Below the pieces are notes generated by a model. That model worked only from the letters and a program-made list of their open reading frames with translations, searched no databases and was not told the DNA's origin. From contig MNCI01015499.1 of assembly GCA_015680685.1 (NCBI GenBank), positions 2,430,580 to 2,494,579 on the forward strand: DNA of 64,000 nt, in the 5' to 3' direction. Below, piece by piece: positions 22,640 through 34,678 of the stretch. The stretch comes from Gnetum montanum (taxonomy: Eukaryota; Streptophyta; Gnetopsida; Gnetales; Gnetaceae). How positions within the stretch are numbered: position 1 is the first letter of the stretch; every line of letters starts with the position of its first letter. The position numbers and the translations under genes are program-made.

Positions 22640-24700
22640 GCCCTATTAGCCCACCGAGGAGCAAGTAAAGAGAGATGCTACCATGGAGATTAAGCATGCC
22701 CATAATAAAGGAAAGTAAGTCAACTCTCCTATTACCTTAGAAGAGCTCGATGGTGATGTGTTTATTGCTAAACAACTCCAGCAAAATCATGAAGTCCATT
22801 CACAAAACCTATCATCTAATTAGAGGAATCTATCAAAGTGCAATTATATTCTGCATTAGCAAAGACACATAGAAGGGAGGGAACAGACTCAAAGTATAAG
22901 TAGGACTTAAGGCCAAGAGTTTTTGCTAGATCCCACAAAGAAGAATATCAAAGTCATGAGAGGACAAGCCGACACTATTCTTCCACTGCCTCATCTTCAT
23001 CCTCATAATCATCGGTGAACTTTGATAGAAACAAAAATAAGTATCAAGACTAGAACATGGAAGAGCAAAGGACTCATGATTACAATGACTATCACCTAAG
23101 GCACTTTGATGAAGAGGATGAAAATTATGAACAATGGGGACTTAGGGATAGGAGAGAAGATAGAGAAAGGCATGAACACTGAATGGGGTACCACTATAAC
23201 AAAGCTCATGAACTTGATAATAATGATGGATCCCTACTGGCACTCAAAGTATGATTAACATTAGGAAAGTTGATTATATTTCAACCAAGCATGTAAGGGA
23301 TAGCTGTATCAAATGGCTTGACATGAATAATATGTCCATATTTGAGGATGGTTATAATGCTTATCCTCAACACCACCTTCAAGTATTCCATGATGCCTGC
23401 ACCTTGTAAAATATTGAAAGAGATCAATAGAAATTGAAGTTGTTCCCATAGACACTTGTGAAAGAAGCTAAGAGCCGATGAAAATCACTTGAACTAGAAT
23501 CAATCAAAAGATGAAGTACTATGCTAGATCTCTTCAATGAGAAATATCAAACTTATTCCTGGGTGTCCAATTTATAGAAACAAATCCAAGGATGAAAGCT
23601 AGGGATTCATATTCCATGATGCAGCAATGGGTAGGTATTATTCACTACTACATGGGTTCCCAAGTCATAGATTTTTCCACTAGGAACAACTAAGACACAT
23701 TGTTGATGGGCTATGTAACAAGACTCAAGAGACCCTTGGGGTTTATGCCCAAGGTCGATTGTTTGAAATGTCTATTCATTAGATACAAAGATTGATTAAC
23801 CAAGTAGCAAAGAAGAAAGGAGAGCTAGGGAAAAGAGAATCAACAAAAGAATAGAATAGAGACCCATCTATTAGGAAAAGGCATGTAAAAGTTTGTGACA
23901 CACAAGAAGAAAAGACCTTAGAATAGGTAATTTGGAAGAAAACTCTACCTATCCAAAAATCTATCACCAATATAGCAGCAAAGGTAGAGAAGATGTGGGA
24001 CTCAATTGATGAAAAATTTACAATAGCCTTGAAGATTGTGGAGGAGCAAATAGGGCAAGCCTTTGGTAAAGACAAGGACAAGAAAAAGAAGAGAGATTTT
24101 GGATGAAATGGCAAAGTGGCTTCAGTGGTTGACTATTTAGACACAAGCTTCGAAGGTGAGGAAGGATGTGCCATATGCCAATACAAACATCCCAAAGGAT
24201 ATTGTCCAGTAATGGCAAAGTTACAAGAAATAGGAGCATATGCACTTAATCTTAGATTTTTCAAGAAATGCCCAAAAGGTTACCTTACCCTCAAGGTAAC
24301 TACAAGAAAAACTTCCAACCCACGTACTATCCCAATAAAGCTCTACCATAGCCACAAAAGTAGTACTATTAGTAGTGGAAAAAATCCTAATTGTGGGCTA
24401 TGCCACAACCACATCAACAGTATCCATATTGGTACCTTATGGATAGTATGTGCAACCTCCAATCNTAGTATCCATATTGGTACCTTATGGATAGTATGTG
24501 CAACCTCCAATCTCTCTAGCAAATGTAATAGTTTAAGCTCCAAAATATTATCTAGCCAAATACCATAGATCAACACCACCAAGGATAAACTCCAATCCAT
24601 ACATGCATATGCAAGTAGCTAATTCATCAAATCAAACTCCTCATTCTTTTCCATTAGTGCCACCACCCACTATGTAAGGGGAATTGCCATTATAACTATA
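22640..24700 (+). pseudogene. gag: gag remnant of N2
   Basis: A capsid-like part at about 23280-23600 (LQVFHDACTL, KLKLFP, LDLFNEKYQTYSW) matches the N3 gag at 38520-38730. A zinc-finger-like motif follows, CAICQYKHPKGYC at about 24165-24205 (C-x2-C-x3-H-x4-C). The upstream part (22900-23200) is rich in Asp/Glu/Arg/His. Stops, mostly TAG, are frequent. A direct repeat around the N at 24465 (about 45 bp each side) is likely an assembly join. Confidence 0.6.
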
Positions 24701-24889
24701 ACAGAGAAAATCTACAAGGGTGGTAAGTATACAAATAGAGGATCTTACCAGCAACACTAAGGGCCAATCTAAGAATTGTTCTTTCTTTAGGAAAAGTCAA
24801 AAAAAGTCTAGTAGATTTGAAACCTCATTAAAACAAGATTACTCTAGGGAAGATCCTCCTAGAAACAACAAGTTTCCACCATCATCAAA

Positions 24890-25830
24890 TACAAACATGC
24901 ATACTGTCATGCTAATAGAGATAGTATCAGATTGGATTAAGGCAAGAACACTTAGAAAAAGAATGAATCAAGAAGTTCATTTGATTTTTCTATGAGTATT
25001 TGAAAATATACCATGCAACACTCTACTAGATTTAAGTTCTGGAGTCAACTTGATTTCTCTAGAAACATACAAAGCATGGAACCTATTTACCTTAAAGAAG
25101 TGCAACATCTAGTTATAGCTTGCAGATCAATATGTCACCATCCCTTTGGGATAGATAGAATATGTGGTGACCATTGTCAATGGATGGTCATATCTAGTAG
25201 ACTTTCTAGTGATTAACATAGAAAATAATGACAAATAATTTTTGATCATAATGGGGAGAGCATGGCTTAGCATTGTGGATGCTAAGTTAAACATGAGAGA
25301 CTTGTCTCTTGACATTTCTAAGGAAGATAAGCATATAGCCATACATTCACAAAAGATTCCATGCATTACTATTGATAAAGAAAGATATAGTTGTGGATTG
25401 ACCTTTCAAAATGTCAACACAGTCATTACACCAGTCCACAACAAATGTGAAAAACAAGTATTGCATAAGAGAGAGTAGTGATCAATAAATCAAAAGACAC
25501 CCATTGGTCAACAACTGAGAATGTTAAATTATCCAAAACATGCGCGAAATAATTTGAATCATGTATTAACTCCTCTTTTAAGAAAATGACCCCAACTAAA
25601 AACTTATGAATGGAAATACTCAACCATAATCATACACCAACAAAAAGAGCAACTAATGACTTAGATGATAAAAATTCAATTACCATCATGATTACATGGG
25701 ATGATAATAGAAAAACTAAATCATTTAGGATTGTAAGTGAGGAACCTCAAGTATATGATCCAGGGAAACTAGGATGCATTTTCCAAACAATTGCCCATGA
25801 GTTTAGTCATGGGGAAGATGCCTTACCATG
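24890..25830 (+). pseudogene. Athila-type protease remnant of N2
   Basis: The active-site region reads LLDLSSGVNLI (about 25020-25050), where Athila-type proteases have an Asp-Leu-Gly-Ala-Ser-like loop. IPLG follows near 25135, then GRAWLSIVDAKLNMRDLSLD at 25250-25310. RT does not follow: from 25860 the sequence is N-family spacer. So this copy keeps gag plus protease while N1 and N3 end at gag. Confidence 0.6.
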
Positions 25831-26344
25831 ATTTAGAAAATAATAAGTGCTTTTCAACTTTTTGTCTTATAATTCCTTTTGGTTTATCATTTCTTATTAT
25901 ACTTTTTCATATATCTTACTAATTTTCATATTTTTGATACATTTTTCTATTCTTTTATACTTTTCAATTTTTCAATAATTTCTTAATTCTTTCACATTTT
26001 TCCATTCTTTAAGGATTTTTCATTCTTTTAATATTTTTCTATTTTTACTATCTTTTTCATACTTTGTTCTCATTTTCTTTGTATATGTTTTTGATTGTTA
26101 ATAAAACACACCAAGAATAAGGCAAGATGTAGTCTAATAAGGTGAAGATTTCCCTATGTTAACAAGTCATAAGGGATTGATTATTTGTATGGTGAGACCA
26201 CAACATCCATCCATCCATTCCATTAATAAAAGGTTCTTACCATGGCCATAATGATATTATTTCTCATCATAAAACTAAGAATAAAATAATGATTGTTATG
26301 CCTAGATAGAAAAGTAAAGAATCAAGTGGGAATGTAGAAGGTGT
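25831..26344 (+). other. N2 spacer, left half
   Basis: AT-rich sequence aligned with 840-1150 of N1, including the shared ATAACATCCAC-like word and CATTCTATTAATAAGAGGTT-like segment near 26190-26235. It ends in GGTGT at the COP1 insertion point. Confidence 0.55.
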
Positions 26345-27485
26345 TGAGGATCATTGAACTTAGAAGAGGGGTGAGGGGATGAATAAGTTCCCTAAAGCAA
26401 AAATTAATCAGCCAAAGCACACATCAAATGTTAATGTGGTTTCTCAGCCTCGGTAGTCCACACTTGGAGGGTAGTTCACTAGCATACCTCTAGACTTTAT
26501 TACTCTCAAAATGTGGTTTGAAGGATGCCACACCCTGTACAAGCTCTAATCTCTGCTCTGGAGTGATTTGACGCAACAAATCCACTCAACCTTGTAAGGT
26601 TCCAACAAGCTTAGAATGCAATTTCTAAGATCCCACAACCTTTATAGCTTGAGCTACACTCTAGAGTATTTTGGTGCTACACCAACACTCAATCCCATAG
26701 GATCCCAATAAGCTCAAGCAAGATGCCTTCCTATAAGAAGCACATCAATCCCATAGGGCAACAAGAGAGAACAATAATCATAAGGAAAGAATGCAACTAA
26801 GTTTACTAACAATTTTACTTTGAGGTATAGCTTACTTTAACCAATTTCAATAGAAAAAAGATAGTACAATGAGGAACAATAACAAGAGAATGATGATTAC
26901 AATGATTGCTTGATAATGACACTTGATAGTACTTAATGCTTTCTAATTTTCCAATGGAATGAAGTCTTCTTATAGCCAATATGTTTTCAAAATCACCTTG
27001 GAATTCATTCAATGGCTATCTAATGGTCACTAGAGACATATTCTTTGAGGTTGAGACATCTTTCTAAATCAAACCTTCATTCTGGAAAGACATCTTTTTC
27101 ATGGGAAAGACATCTTTGTGGAGACATCTTCATGAAGATGTCTTTCTCACTAGAAAGACATTTGCTATTTCTCTAAAATGTCTTCTTCTAAGCAACCTTT
27201 GACTCGACCAAGATGTCTTCTATTTTTGAAAGATGTCTTCTTCGAAGAAATCTTCAACTTGGCCAAGACATATGATGTTTCTTAGATACATCTTTCTTTA
27301 GTTTCATTTGCACTTTAAAATCTTTGTTCCTTATCCTTGCTCTTGAATTTCCACATGCTTTCTTATAGATGTCCTTGAGCTCTCCTTTTGCCCACATCCA
27401 AGTTCTTATCCTAAAAACATAGCAACTACACAAAAAACCTTGTTCTCTATTTTTCTTAAGGTTTTGAGATACCAAAAGGTCAACA
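26345..27485 (-). repeat. 3' LTR of COP1
   Basis: About 1,141 bp, aligned along its length with 31830-32956. It contains many AGACATCTT/AAGATGTCT words at 27035-27290. A TATAAG on the minus strand near 26970 could be the TATA box. Confidence 0.8.
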
Positions 27486-27503
27486 ATCTCTCCCTTTTTG
27501 GTG
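27486..27503 (-). other. Polypurine tract of COP1
   Basis: The minus strand reads AAAAAGGGAGAGATTGT directly before the LTR start, the usual PPT wording of plant copia elements. Confidence 0.7.
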
Positions 27504-27879
27504 ATGTTCAAAACTTTAGAAAATGGGTGAGTTAAATCAATAAAAAAATATATTAAGACATATAAATTCCTATGGCAACTAGGGACTAGGATAAAGCATT
27601 AAGGTTCAAGGTAGTTCAGTAGTACGAGGAAAATAATGAAATGATGTAAAAGTAAGGACCAAAAGTACACCACATAGAGATAACAAAGGAAATACCATTA
27701 GTCTATAAATCTTTTGCAAGTGTTCATATAGACAATAGTCCACATAAATATGCAACTATCTATTCAAATGGTAGCATCACATAAATCACATATGTGCAAA
27801 CTCCAAAAATCGCATATGTGAGAATCAAAAACTTCTTCTCTTTTTTGGAAATAAATAAAAAGGAGAGAAAAATGATCAC

Positions 27880-29541
27880 CTAAGGTCCCTAACCACTAAG
27901 CTTGGTCATATCCTTAGATTTAAATCCCTTTGTTTCTTGGGATGGATGATAAGTCTTTTCATCACTACTAGTGTTATGTCAGCTTGATCACTACTCACCC
28001 TTATCAGAGGACTCAACCTACTAGATGGGAGCTCATCAGGGACAAAGCTTTACTTGAAATTAAGATGAAGTTGGAGGATCTAGCTAAACTAGAGGTTGCT
28101 AAGACAGTACCCTTTGGGACATGGTCCCAAAGATACTCTCCATAGCCCACTTCTTAAATGATTTGGGAACATTGGCTAATGAAGGAACTAAATGTATAGG
28201 ACATGCAGGATCATGATGCTCAAACTGCTACATGGGAACATGATGCTCCCCATATATAGAAGCTAGTGGTGCCTTAGGCTTTGAACCAAACTCCATTCTT
28301 GAGTCATGAGCACATGAAGGGCTAGCTACTGCAAAATGCCGTGGTGGAATAGGAACATCCTCCTCATTATTAGAAATAGGAGGGGTAGTAAGCTCCATGA
28401 ACTCCTACCCATTGGAAGGAGGAGGAATAACAGCTACATTCAAACTCTTACACAAGTAAGAGATGTTTCTTTCAAGATTCTTGATGGCTTGTGAAAAAGG
28501 TTGGAGAAGTTTCTTCAGTGAAGAAATAATCTAGATAATAGTGGATTTTGATTTGCTAAGATGGGAAGAGGTTCTTGCTGAAGATGCCTTCTTCTTCTTC
28601 TTCTTTTGCAATCTAGTGCTCGATCCTACTTGAACTACATTTAAAAAACTCCACTTCTTAACATATTCACTGAGGCTTCTCTTGTCTTTGAGCAAAGAAA
28701 TATCTAGAATAGGCACACCCTTACGACATATCAAAAAGCTACTGAGATAGGGGTGTCCAAGGATTCTTTCCTTGGTAAATAGACTCAACATGTCCTAGCA
28801 GAGTGTATGCCCTAGATCTAATGGTAGTCTTGTGAGAATACAATAAAGCACAAAATCTTGGAATGGTAGAAGATAACTATAACTTTCTCCTTTTACCATA
28901 ATAACAACACAATAAAAGACAAGGTGGAACATTAGGAGCCATCATGCTCCTCTCAACATGACCTCTATCAAAGGATACATCTTTCCCAAAAACAAAACAT
29001 CACCAAATTCATCATATCTTATGAGAATTATACCATTTGTATAAATTTCATGCATGGCATCAATGATTATCCAAAAGAAATATGCACTAGATATCCCAAG
29101 GATTTCATTCACAACTCGGGAAGAGAGCTCGATGAGATGACTTCCAACCATGAAAGTAAATGCTCCAACAACATCATTTGTAACAACAATATTATAATAA
29201 AATTCATGAATCAAAACTTGAAGAACCAAAAAACTCATTGTAATAAATTTTTTCCAATTCAACACTTGGACATAATCCATTAAGGTAGCTTTCCTATGTG
29301 CAAGAAAGAAAAGAGAACATTTAGTAATAATACTTGTGGTTTCAGTTGCCTGAAACTTGTAATACATGCTTGAATTCTAAAATTGAGATGTGTAAGTGGA
29401 TGTCACACTATTGGAACTGCCCTTCGATTTCTTCTTTGTTAGTGCCCTAGTTTTCCCAATCTCTTTGTTGGCCATCTCTAACAAAATTACTATTGATGGT
29501 GGAGCCCTAGTTATCTCTGTGGGGTCAATTTGGAAGAACAT
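27880..29541 (-). pseudogene. Accessory ORF of COP1 (plant-transposon-protein-like)
   Basis: One minus-strand frame of about 550 codons from ATG 29541, interrupted by about a dozen stops, mostly TAG. Residues near 29200 read LIHEFYYNI, FMVGSHLIELSSRVVNEIL, which has the layout of the 'putative plant transposon protein' domain (EFY..., then a V-G-x-x-I-x-hydrophobic block and an I-N-E-hydrophobic motif). A Lys/Ser-rich segment (28620-28560) and a Pro/Ser-rich, later acidic tail follow. It occupies the place of pol. N1-N3 carry an ORF of similar type. Function unknown. Confidence 0.55.
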
Positions 29542-29594
29542 GATAAATGAATGAGGGTTTTGACTTTAATAATAATAGAGAATGAAGGTTTTGA

Positions 29595-29790
29595 CTAAAG
29601 AAGAAGATGTCTTTCATAGAAAGGAGGCATCTTTTCTATGTTTAAAATCACTAGTAAACATCTTTTATACATAGTAGATGTATTTGCTATGCTACAAGAA
29701 AAATCATATAGATGTCTTTTTTATGAGTAGAAATCTTCATGTAGATGTCTTTGGGAAGATGTCTTCAGGTAGATATCTTTCTAAGAGAAG
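29595..29790 (-). promoter_or_regulatory. AGACATCTT-type array upstream of COP1 accessory ORF
   Basis: Several AGATGTCTT/GAAGATGTCTTC words lie 55-250 bp upstream of the ORF ATG on the minus strand. The same word array is in the COP1 LTRs (27035-27290 and 32525-32765). An internal promoter copied from, or co-regulated with, the LTR is inferred. Confidence 0.45.
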
Positions 29791-30119
29791 TTCAAAAGGA
29801 TGGATTTTTGGAAAAGATACTAAGGAATATAGTCTTAATAGTTGCTTACGAAAACAAAAACTTACCTCTACTTACCAATTATTCTCTCAAAAACTAAAGG
29901 TACTTAGAGAGCTAGAGAGAAAATTTCCTATTTTGAGGATTCTCTTCTCAACTAAAATTCTTCAATGTCCAAGGCTTAGCTTCCTCTCATGAATTTCTTA
30001 GTGAGAGTTTCATGGTTCTCTTGTCTCTATCTTTTAATTTTCCATCCTTTCCTAATTCCTTTATTCTTTTAAGTTGATGTCTAATCTCTCCAATGATCCT
30101 AAAAAAGGTCCTTTCTTGA

Positions 30120-31790
30120 TGCACTTTGATAAGACCAAGGAGTCCTATGATATGATCAACTATTCATATGATAATACTTAAGATTGCAATCCCATTGTTT
30201 ATGCCCTTATTGACAATAATAGCACCTAATCCTCCTATGATAGTATGGATGATTTGGATGATCAAACCTTTTAGGATCATTTTGATGGATAGGAGCTTAC
30301 TCTAATTTTGATGTACTAGAATTTTTCTTCAAAAGATCATTTTATTGTAATGGGTTTATTGATGGTGGTTGCTTTTGCATGCAACATCCCAAACCACTAT
30401 TATCATGTGGACTTCTTCCTTATCCTAGTACTATTTGAAGGGATTCCTTTTTCTTTACTAGCCTTTCATTTATTGATTTGACATTTGTAATTTATACTTT
30501 GACCTATTCATAAGACAATGTTAGCTTTTCATTCCCAACCCTTAGGTTTAAGAGCTCCTTTGTAAGGTTAGAAATAGTCAAATTCAACAAGGAGATCTCC
30601 TAATCCTTGGTTTTAACTTGTTTATTTAACTTATTACAACAATTTTGAAAAGACAAAAGTTCATTACATAAAAGATCAAACCACTCTTCATCATTAAGAT
30701 CATCATCTAATGAATCAACATCATTATCAATGAGGGCCATGCAAATAATATGAGAATTTTTTACATCATCCTCCACCTGTTTCTCACTCTAATCTTCATC
30801 ATTTCAACTTGTATAAAAGTTGGTCTTCTTTACCTTGTCATTGGATCTATTCTTATGTTGCAACCTACTATTACTAGGATATTTGAAGGTCATATGGCCT
30901 CTTCCACCACAAATCCAACATTCTATAGAAGAGAAATCAAGGTTAGAATTTAAATGGTTTTTTTACCTATTTCTTTACCCTTGAATAAATTGAATCTTTG
31001 TTGATTTGGTTGCTTGCTTCTTCTTGTTATTAATCATTATAGCTTCCTTGAGAGAAAGGCAATCTCATCTTCACTACCCTCATCATGCTCATTGAACTCC
31101 TTCTCCTTAGAGGTAGTCTTTAGAATGATTATTTCTTCTTAGATAGCTCCTTCACTTATGAGATTCATTTCATAAGCAATGAGATCACTTTGAAGCTCTT
31201 CAAATTTCAAAGTTGAAAAATCTCTAATTTCCTCCATGGTTATGACCTTTGGTCTTTACTCCCACTAAAGTGTTCTAATCATTTTACTAATGGCATCGCT
31301 CTTAGGTAAATCTTTATTAGTACCTCTAATGACTACAACAATATCATTTGCTCTAGAGAAGTAATCTTTTATTTTCTCACCTTCTCTCATTTTGAGCTTA
31401 TCATATTCACTTTGCAAAACTAACAATTTAGATTATTTGACAATAGAGGTTCCTTCATAAGTAGCTTCTAATGTTTGCCAAATTTCTTTGGTCATTTTAC
31501 ATCTTGCTACTCTATTAAACCTTAGATTTATTCAAAGTGTAATATAAACAATTTTTAACTTTTGGTCAAACATAAACTTATCTTTCTCCTCTTGTGTCCA
31601 TTTGTTATAGGGATTTATGGTTTTGATGAAGCTATTGATAGACGAAGTTTAGCCTTCAAGGATGATCTCCCACACTTCAAACTCCGTAGATTCAAAGAAT
31701 ATTTGCATCCTAGCCTTCCAATAGGCAAAGTCAAATCCATCAAACATGGGTGGCTTTATATAAGATGTTCCCTTCATTGTTCACTCTTGA
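30120..31790 (-). pseudogene. gag: copia-type gag remnant of COP1
   Basis: The minus strand starts with KPPMFDGFDFAYWKARMQIF near 31740, the usual copia Gag opening. It then shows CKMTKEIWQTLEATYEGTS (about 31470), KMREGEKIKDYFSR (about 31390) and a first zinc knuckle CWICGGRGHMTFKY near 30905, where the last Cys has become Tyr. A second, CYYCQ-stop-GHKQWDC, lies near 30210. A Leu/Asn-rich coiled segment lies between. Frame is mostly kept but stops are numerous. Confidence 0.7.
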
Positions 31791-31815
31791 AGTTGATGAC
31801 AAAGAAGAGTACTAG

Positions 31816-31827
31816 TCTCCAATACCA
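31816..31827 (-). other. Primer-binding site of COP1
   Basis: The minus strand reads TGGTATTGGAGA two bases after the LTR end. Plant copia elements usually have TGGTATCAGAGC, complementary to initiator tRNA-Met; this copy differs at a few positions. Confidence 0.6.
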
Positions 31828-31829
31828 CT

Positions 31830-32956
31830 TGAGGATTATTGAACTTAGAAGGTGGGGGTGGGGAGAAGGGATGAATAAGTTTCCCAAAACAAAAATTAAT
31901 CAGCCAAAGCACACTCTAGATTTTAACACGGTTCCCAAATTGGGTAGTCCATACTTAGAGGATAGTTTGCTAGCACACCTTTGAACTTTGTTGCTCTCAA
32001 AATATAGGTTGAAGGGTACTACATGCTATACAAGCTCTAAGCTCCACTCCAAAGTGATTTGACACAATGAATCCACTCAACCTTGCAAGGGCCCAATAAG
32101 CTTAGAATGTGAATTTCAAGATCCCACAACCTTTACAATTTGAGCTCCACTCTAGAGTGTTGTGGCAGTACATCAACACTCAATTTTGTAGCATCTTAAC
32201 AAGCTCAAGAAAGATGCCTTCCCATAAGAAGCATATCAACCTTGTAGGGTAGCAGAAGCGAATAGCAATCACAAGGAAAGGATGCAACTAAGTTTGCTAA
32301 TCCTTGTACTTTGAGGTATAGCTCACTTTGACTAATTTCAACAAGCAAAAGATGGCACAATGAGTAACAATAACAAGAGACTGATGATTACAATGATTGC
32401 TTGATAATGACACTTGATACTACTCAATGCTTACTCATTTTCCAATGGAATCAAGTCTTCTTATAGCCATTATGTTTTCAAAATCACCTTGAAATTTGTG
32501 CAACAACTATCTAACAGTCAATGGAGATGTCTTCTTCAAGGCTAAGATGTCTTTCTACATCCAACCTTCATTTTGCAAAGACGTCTTTGTGGAGATATCA
32601 TCATGAAGATGTCTTTCTCACTAGAAAGACGTCTATTGTTTCTCAAATACGTCTTCTTGTGAGCAACCTTCAACTTAGCCAAGATGTCTACTTTTTTTCA
32701 AAGATCTCTTCTTCTAAGTAATCTTCAACCTGGCCAAGATGTTTGCTATTTCTTGGAGATGTCTTTCTTCAGTTTCCATTCTACTTTGAAATCTTCATTC
32801 CTTGTCCTTGCTCTTGAATTTTTGCATGCTTTCTTGTAGATGTTCTTAAGCTCTCCTTTTGTTCAAATCCAAGTTCTTTCCGTACAAACATAACAACTGC
32901 ACAAACAACCTTGTTCTCCATTTTTCTTAAGGTTTTCACATACCAAAAGGTCAATA
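31830..32956 (-). repeat. 5' LTR of COP1
   Basis: About 1,127 bp. Starts at 32956 on the minus strand (TATTGACC, where the sister LTR has TGTTGACC) and ends CCTCA at 31830. The AGATGTCTT-word array is at 32525-32765. Confidence 0.8.
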
Positions 32957-32961
32957 CGTGT

Positions 32962-34040
32962 GACATTAAGGGGATTTTTGGAATCTCTTGGACCACTACT
33001 ATATGTTCTATCATGTTGCTAAGGTTGTAATTATATCCTTGTAGATTCAATGAAAATTGGAAGTAAGAGTAGAATAAGTGATACCTTGCCATGTCATTGG
33101 AAAGATATGTTACCCATGCTTGAAGGTGGCTTTTTGGTAAGGTTGACATAGATAAAAATACAACTCATGCACAAAATGAATTTCTAGGGGTTTCCTTGGA
33201 AAGGCATGTTACCCATGCCTGAAGGTAGGTGGCTTCTCAAAAATTTTAAATTAAAAAAAAAGAGTGTAATGAATAAACTCAATTAGAAAAAAAATAAAGT
33301 GATGATACTCCTTACACCTGTGATAGTCTTATGGCTGTAAATCTGAGAGGTAAAATAATGCATTATCATTGGAGAGTGGTATGGACTTAATTTGGAGCTT
33401 GGATAGAAAGGCTAGTGATTACTTTAACAATCAATAATACACAAGAATTCATTATTCCTATGATAAGACACCTCACATCCCAATTTCTACAATCCCTTCT
33501 AAGTCCATCTCATCTCACTGTATGGTTAATCATAACTTATGGTTTTGTATAATACAATGTAATTTTCCCAACCTAGTACTACTAACATGTGTGTTTTTTA
33601 AGATAGGTATGCATTACATTCAACTCCTTGAGTTCCTACGGACACTTTTAGATGTGGCTATACAAGGGCACTAAAGGTTGGAGCCTACTTTAGGGAGGAC
33701 CCACTTGTATAACTATTGTATTTTATACTTCACAAGTAATACCACATCATCTTGAGCCTTTCAAGAATAATAACTATTAATAACTACTTTCCTTAACATC
33801 CAATAACTTTGTTATACATCAAGAATTCATTTCCTTTCTCATCCATCTCATATCCAGTTAATAAACTTTTGTAGCCCAAGATTCCTTTCTCATAGACTTT
33901 TAAATCTTGATTTTCATAATAAGAGCATCATATCCATTCCAAGACCCTCTAGACATGTTGCATATCTTCTAGAAATTTGATTTGACTTACTTTTTTCCCA
34001 AAAATTCAAAGAAAGTTTTTAAAATTTCAATGGTGATATT
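32962..34040 (+). other. N2 spacer, right half
   Basis: Non-coding and collinear with N1 1150-2205. Nothing else is seen in it. Confidence 0.5.
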
Positions 34041-34678
34041 GTAGCTACAGTATTGGATCTCCTCCTATATCATATGTATGATATATGATCTATAATATCA
34101 TGCATATAAAATACTATATATAGAGTGACGATTTAGCAAAATATTTCATTTCTCATTTCCTAGGAGGAGAGAATTTTTGCCATTTTTACTTCCAAATAGA
34201 GCTTTAACACCCTAACTTTTGATGCTCATAACTTCATCCTCGTAGCTCTAATTTCCCAAATTTTTTTGCACCTTGTTAATCATAGAGATCTCAACATAGT
34301 TAGGGGGGAGATAATTAGCATGATATCACTACAAATTGAGTTAGAATTTTTCTAACACATGGAAGGTATTGTAGGGGTAAGTACAAATGGAAAATAAAAC
34401 ATTTTAACAATAATCAATCACATTTAAGATAGAAATACTTAAATAGTCCTTTTAATATACCATATCAACTATTATAGGCCATAAATAAGAGAAAAATTGA
34501 TAACTATGAAGGGTTATATGGGAAGTAATACTTTAAGGGGCTCCTTGTTGAAAATTTTTCTAACTCTACAATCATAATAAGATAAGAACTTGATCTCACT
34601 AGGGGTACAAGTGAGGAAAAAATTTATGATGAATTGAAATAAATATTTTCATAATTTCCAAACCCTTGATGATTACAG
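34041..34678 (+). promoter_or_regulatory. Internal promoter-like block and leader of N2 ORF2
   Basis: Degenerate ATATCAT/ATGATAT words at 34045-34115, a TATATATAG near 34118-34128, then a leader ending in GATTACAG before the ATG at 34679. The layout is as in N1, with the palindromes more decayed. Confidence 0.4.

Larger units (their letters stand above)
22490..26344 (+). mobile_element. Non-autonomous Athila-type element N2, left part
   Basis: Plus-strand gag, protease remnant and the first half of the N spacer. It continues at 32957-36850; the two halves were separated by the COP1 insertion. Its left end is unclear; no LTR or PBS is visible at 22490. Confidence 0.65.
26345..32956 (-). mobile_element. 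Non-autonomous Ty1/copia-type element COP1, minus strand
   Basis: Two direct LTRs (26345-27485 and 31830-32956) flank 4.3 kb with, on the minus strand, PBS, gag and an accessory ORF, then a PPT. No protease, integrase or RT is seen. Flanks are GGTGT (26340-26344) and CGTGT (32957-32961), a 5-bp target duplication with one change. The uninterrupted site in N1 reads GGGTGTGACATT at about 1144-1155. Confidence 0.8.

Noticed and set aside
23779-24245. Minus-strand open frames opposite the N2 gag, rich in Phe/Ser/Leu
   Set aside because: They are complements of Lys/Glu-rich gag coding sequence with no start context or domain.
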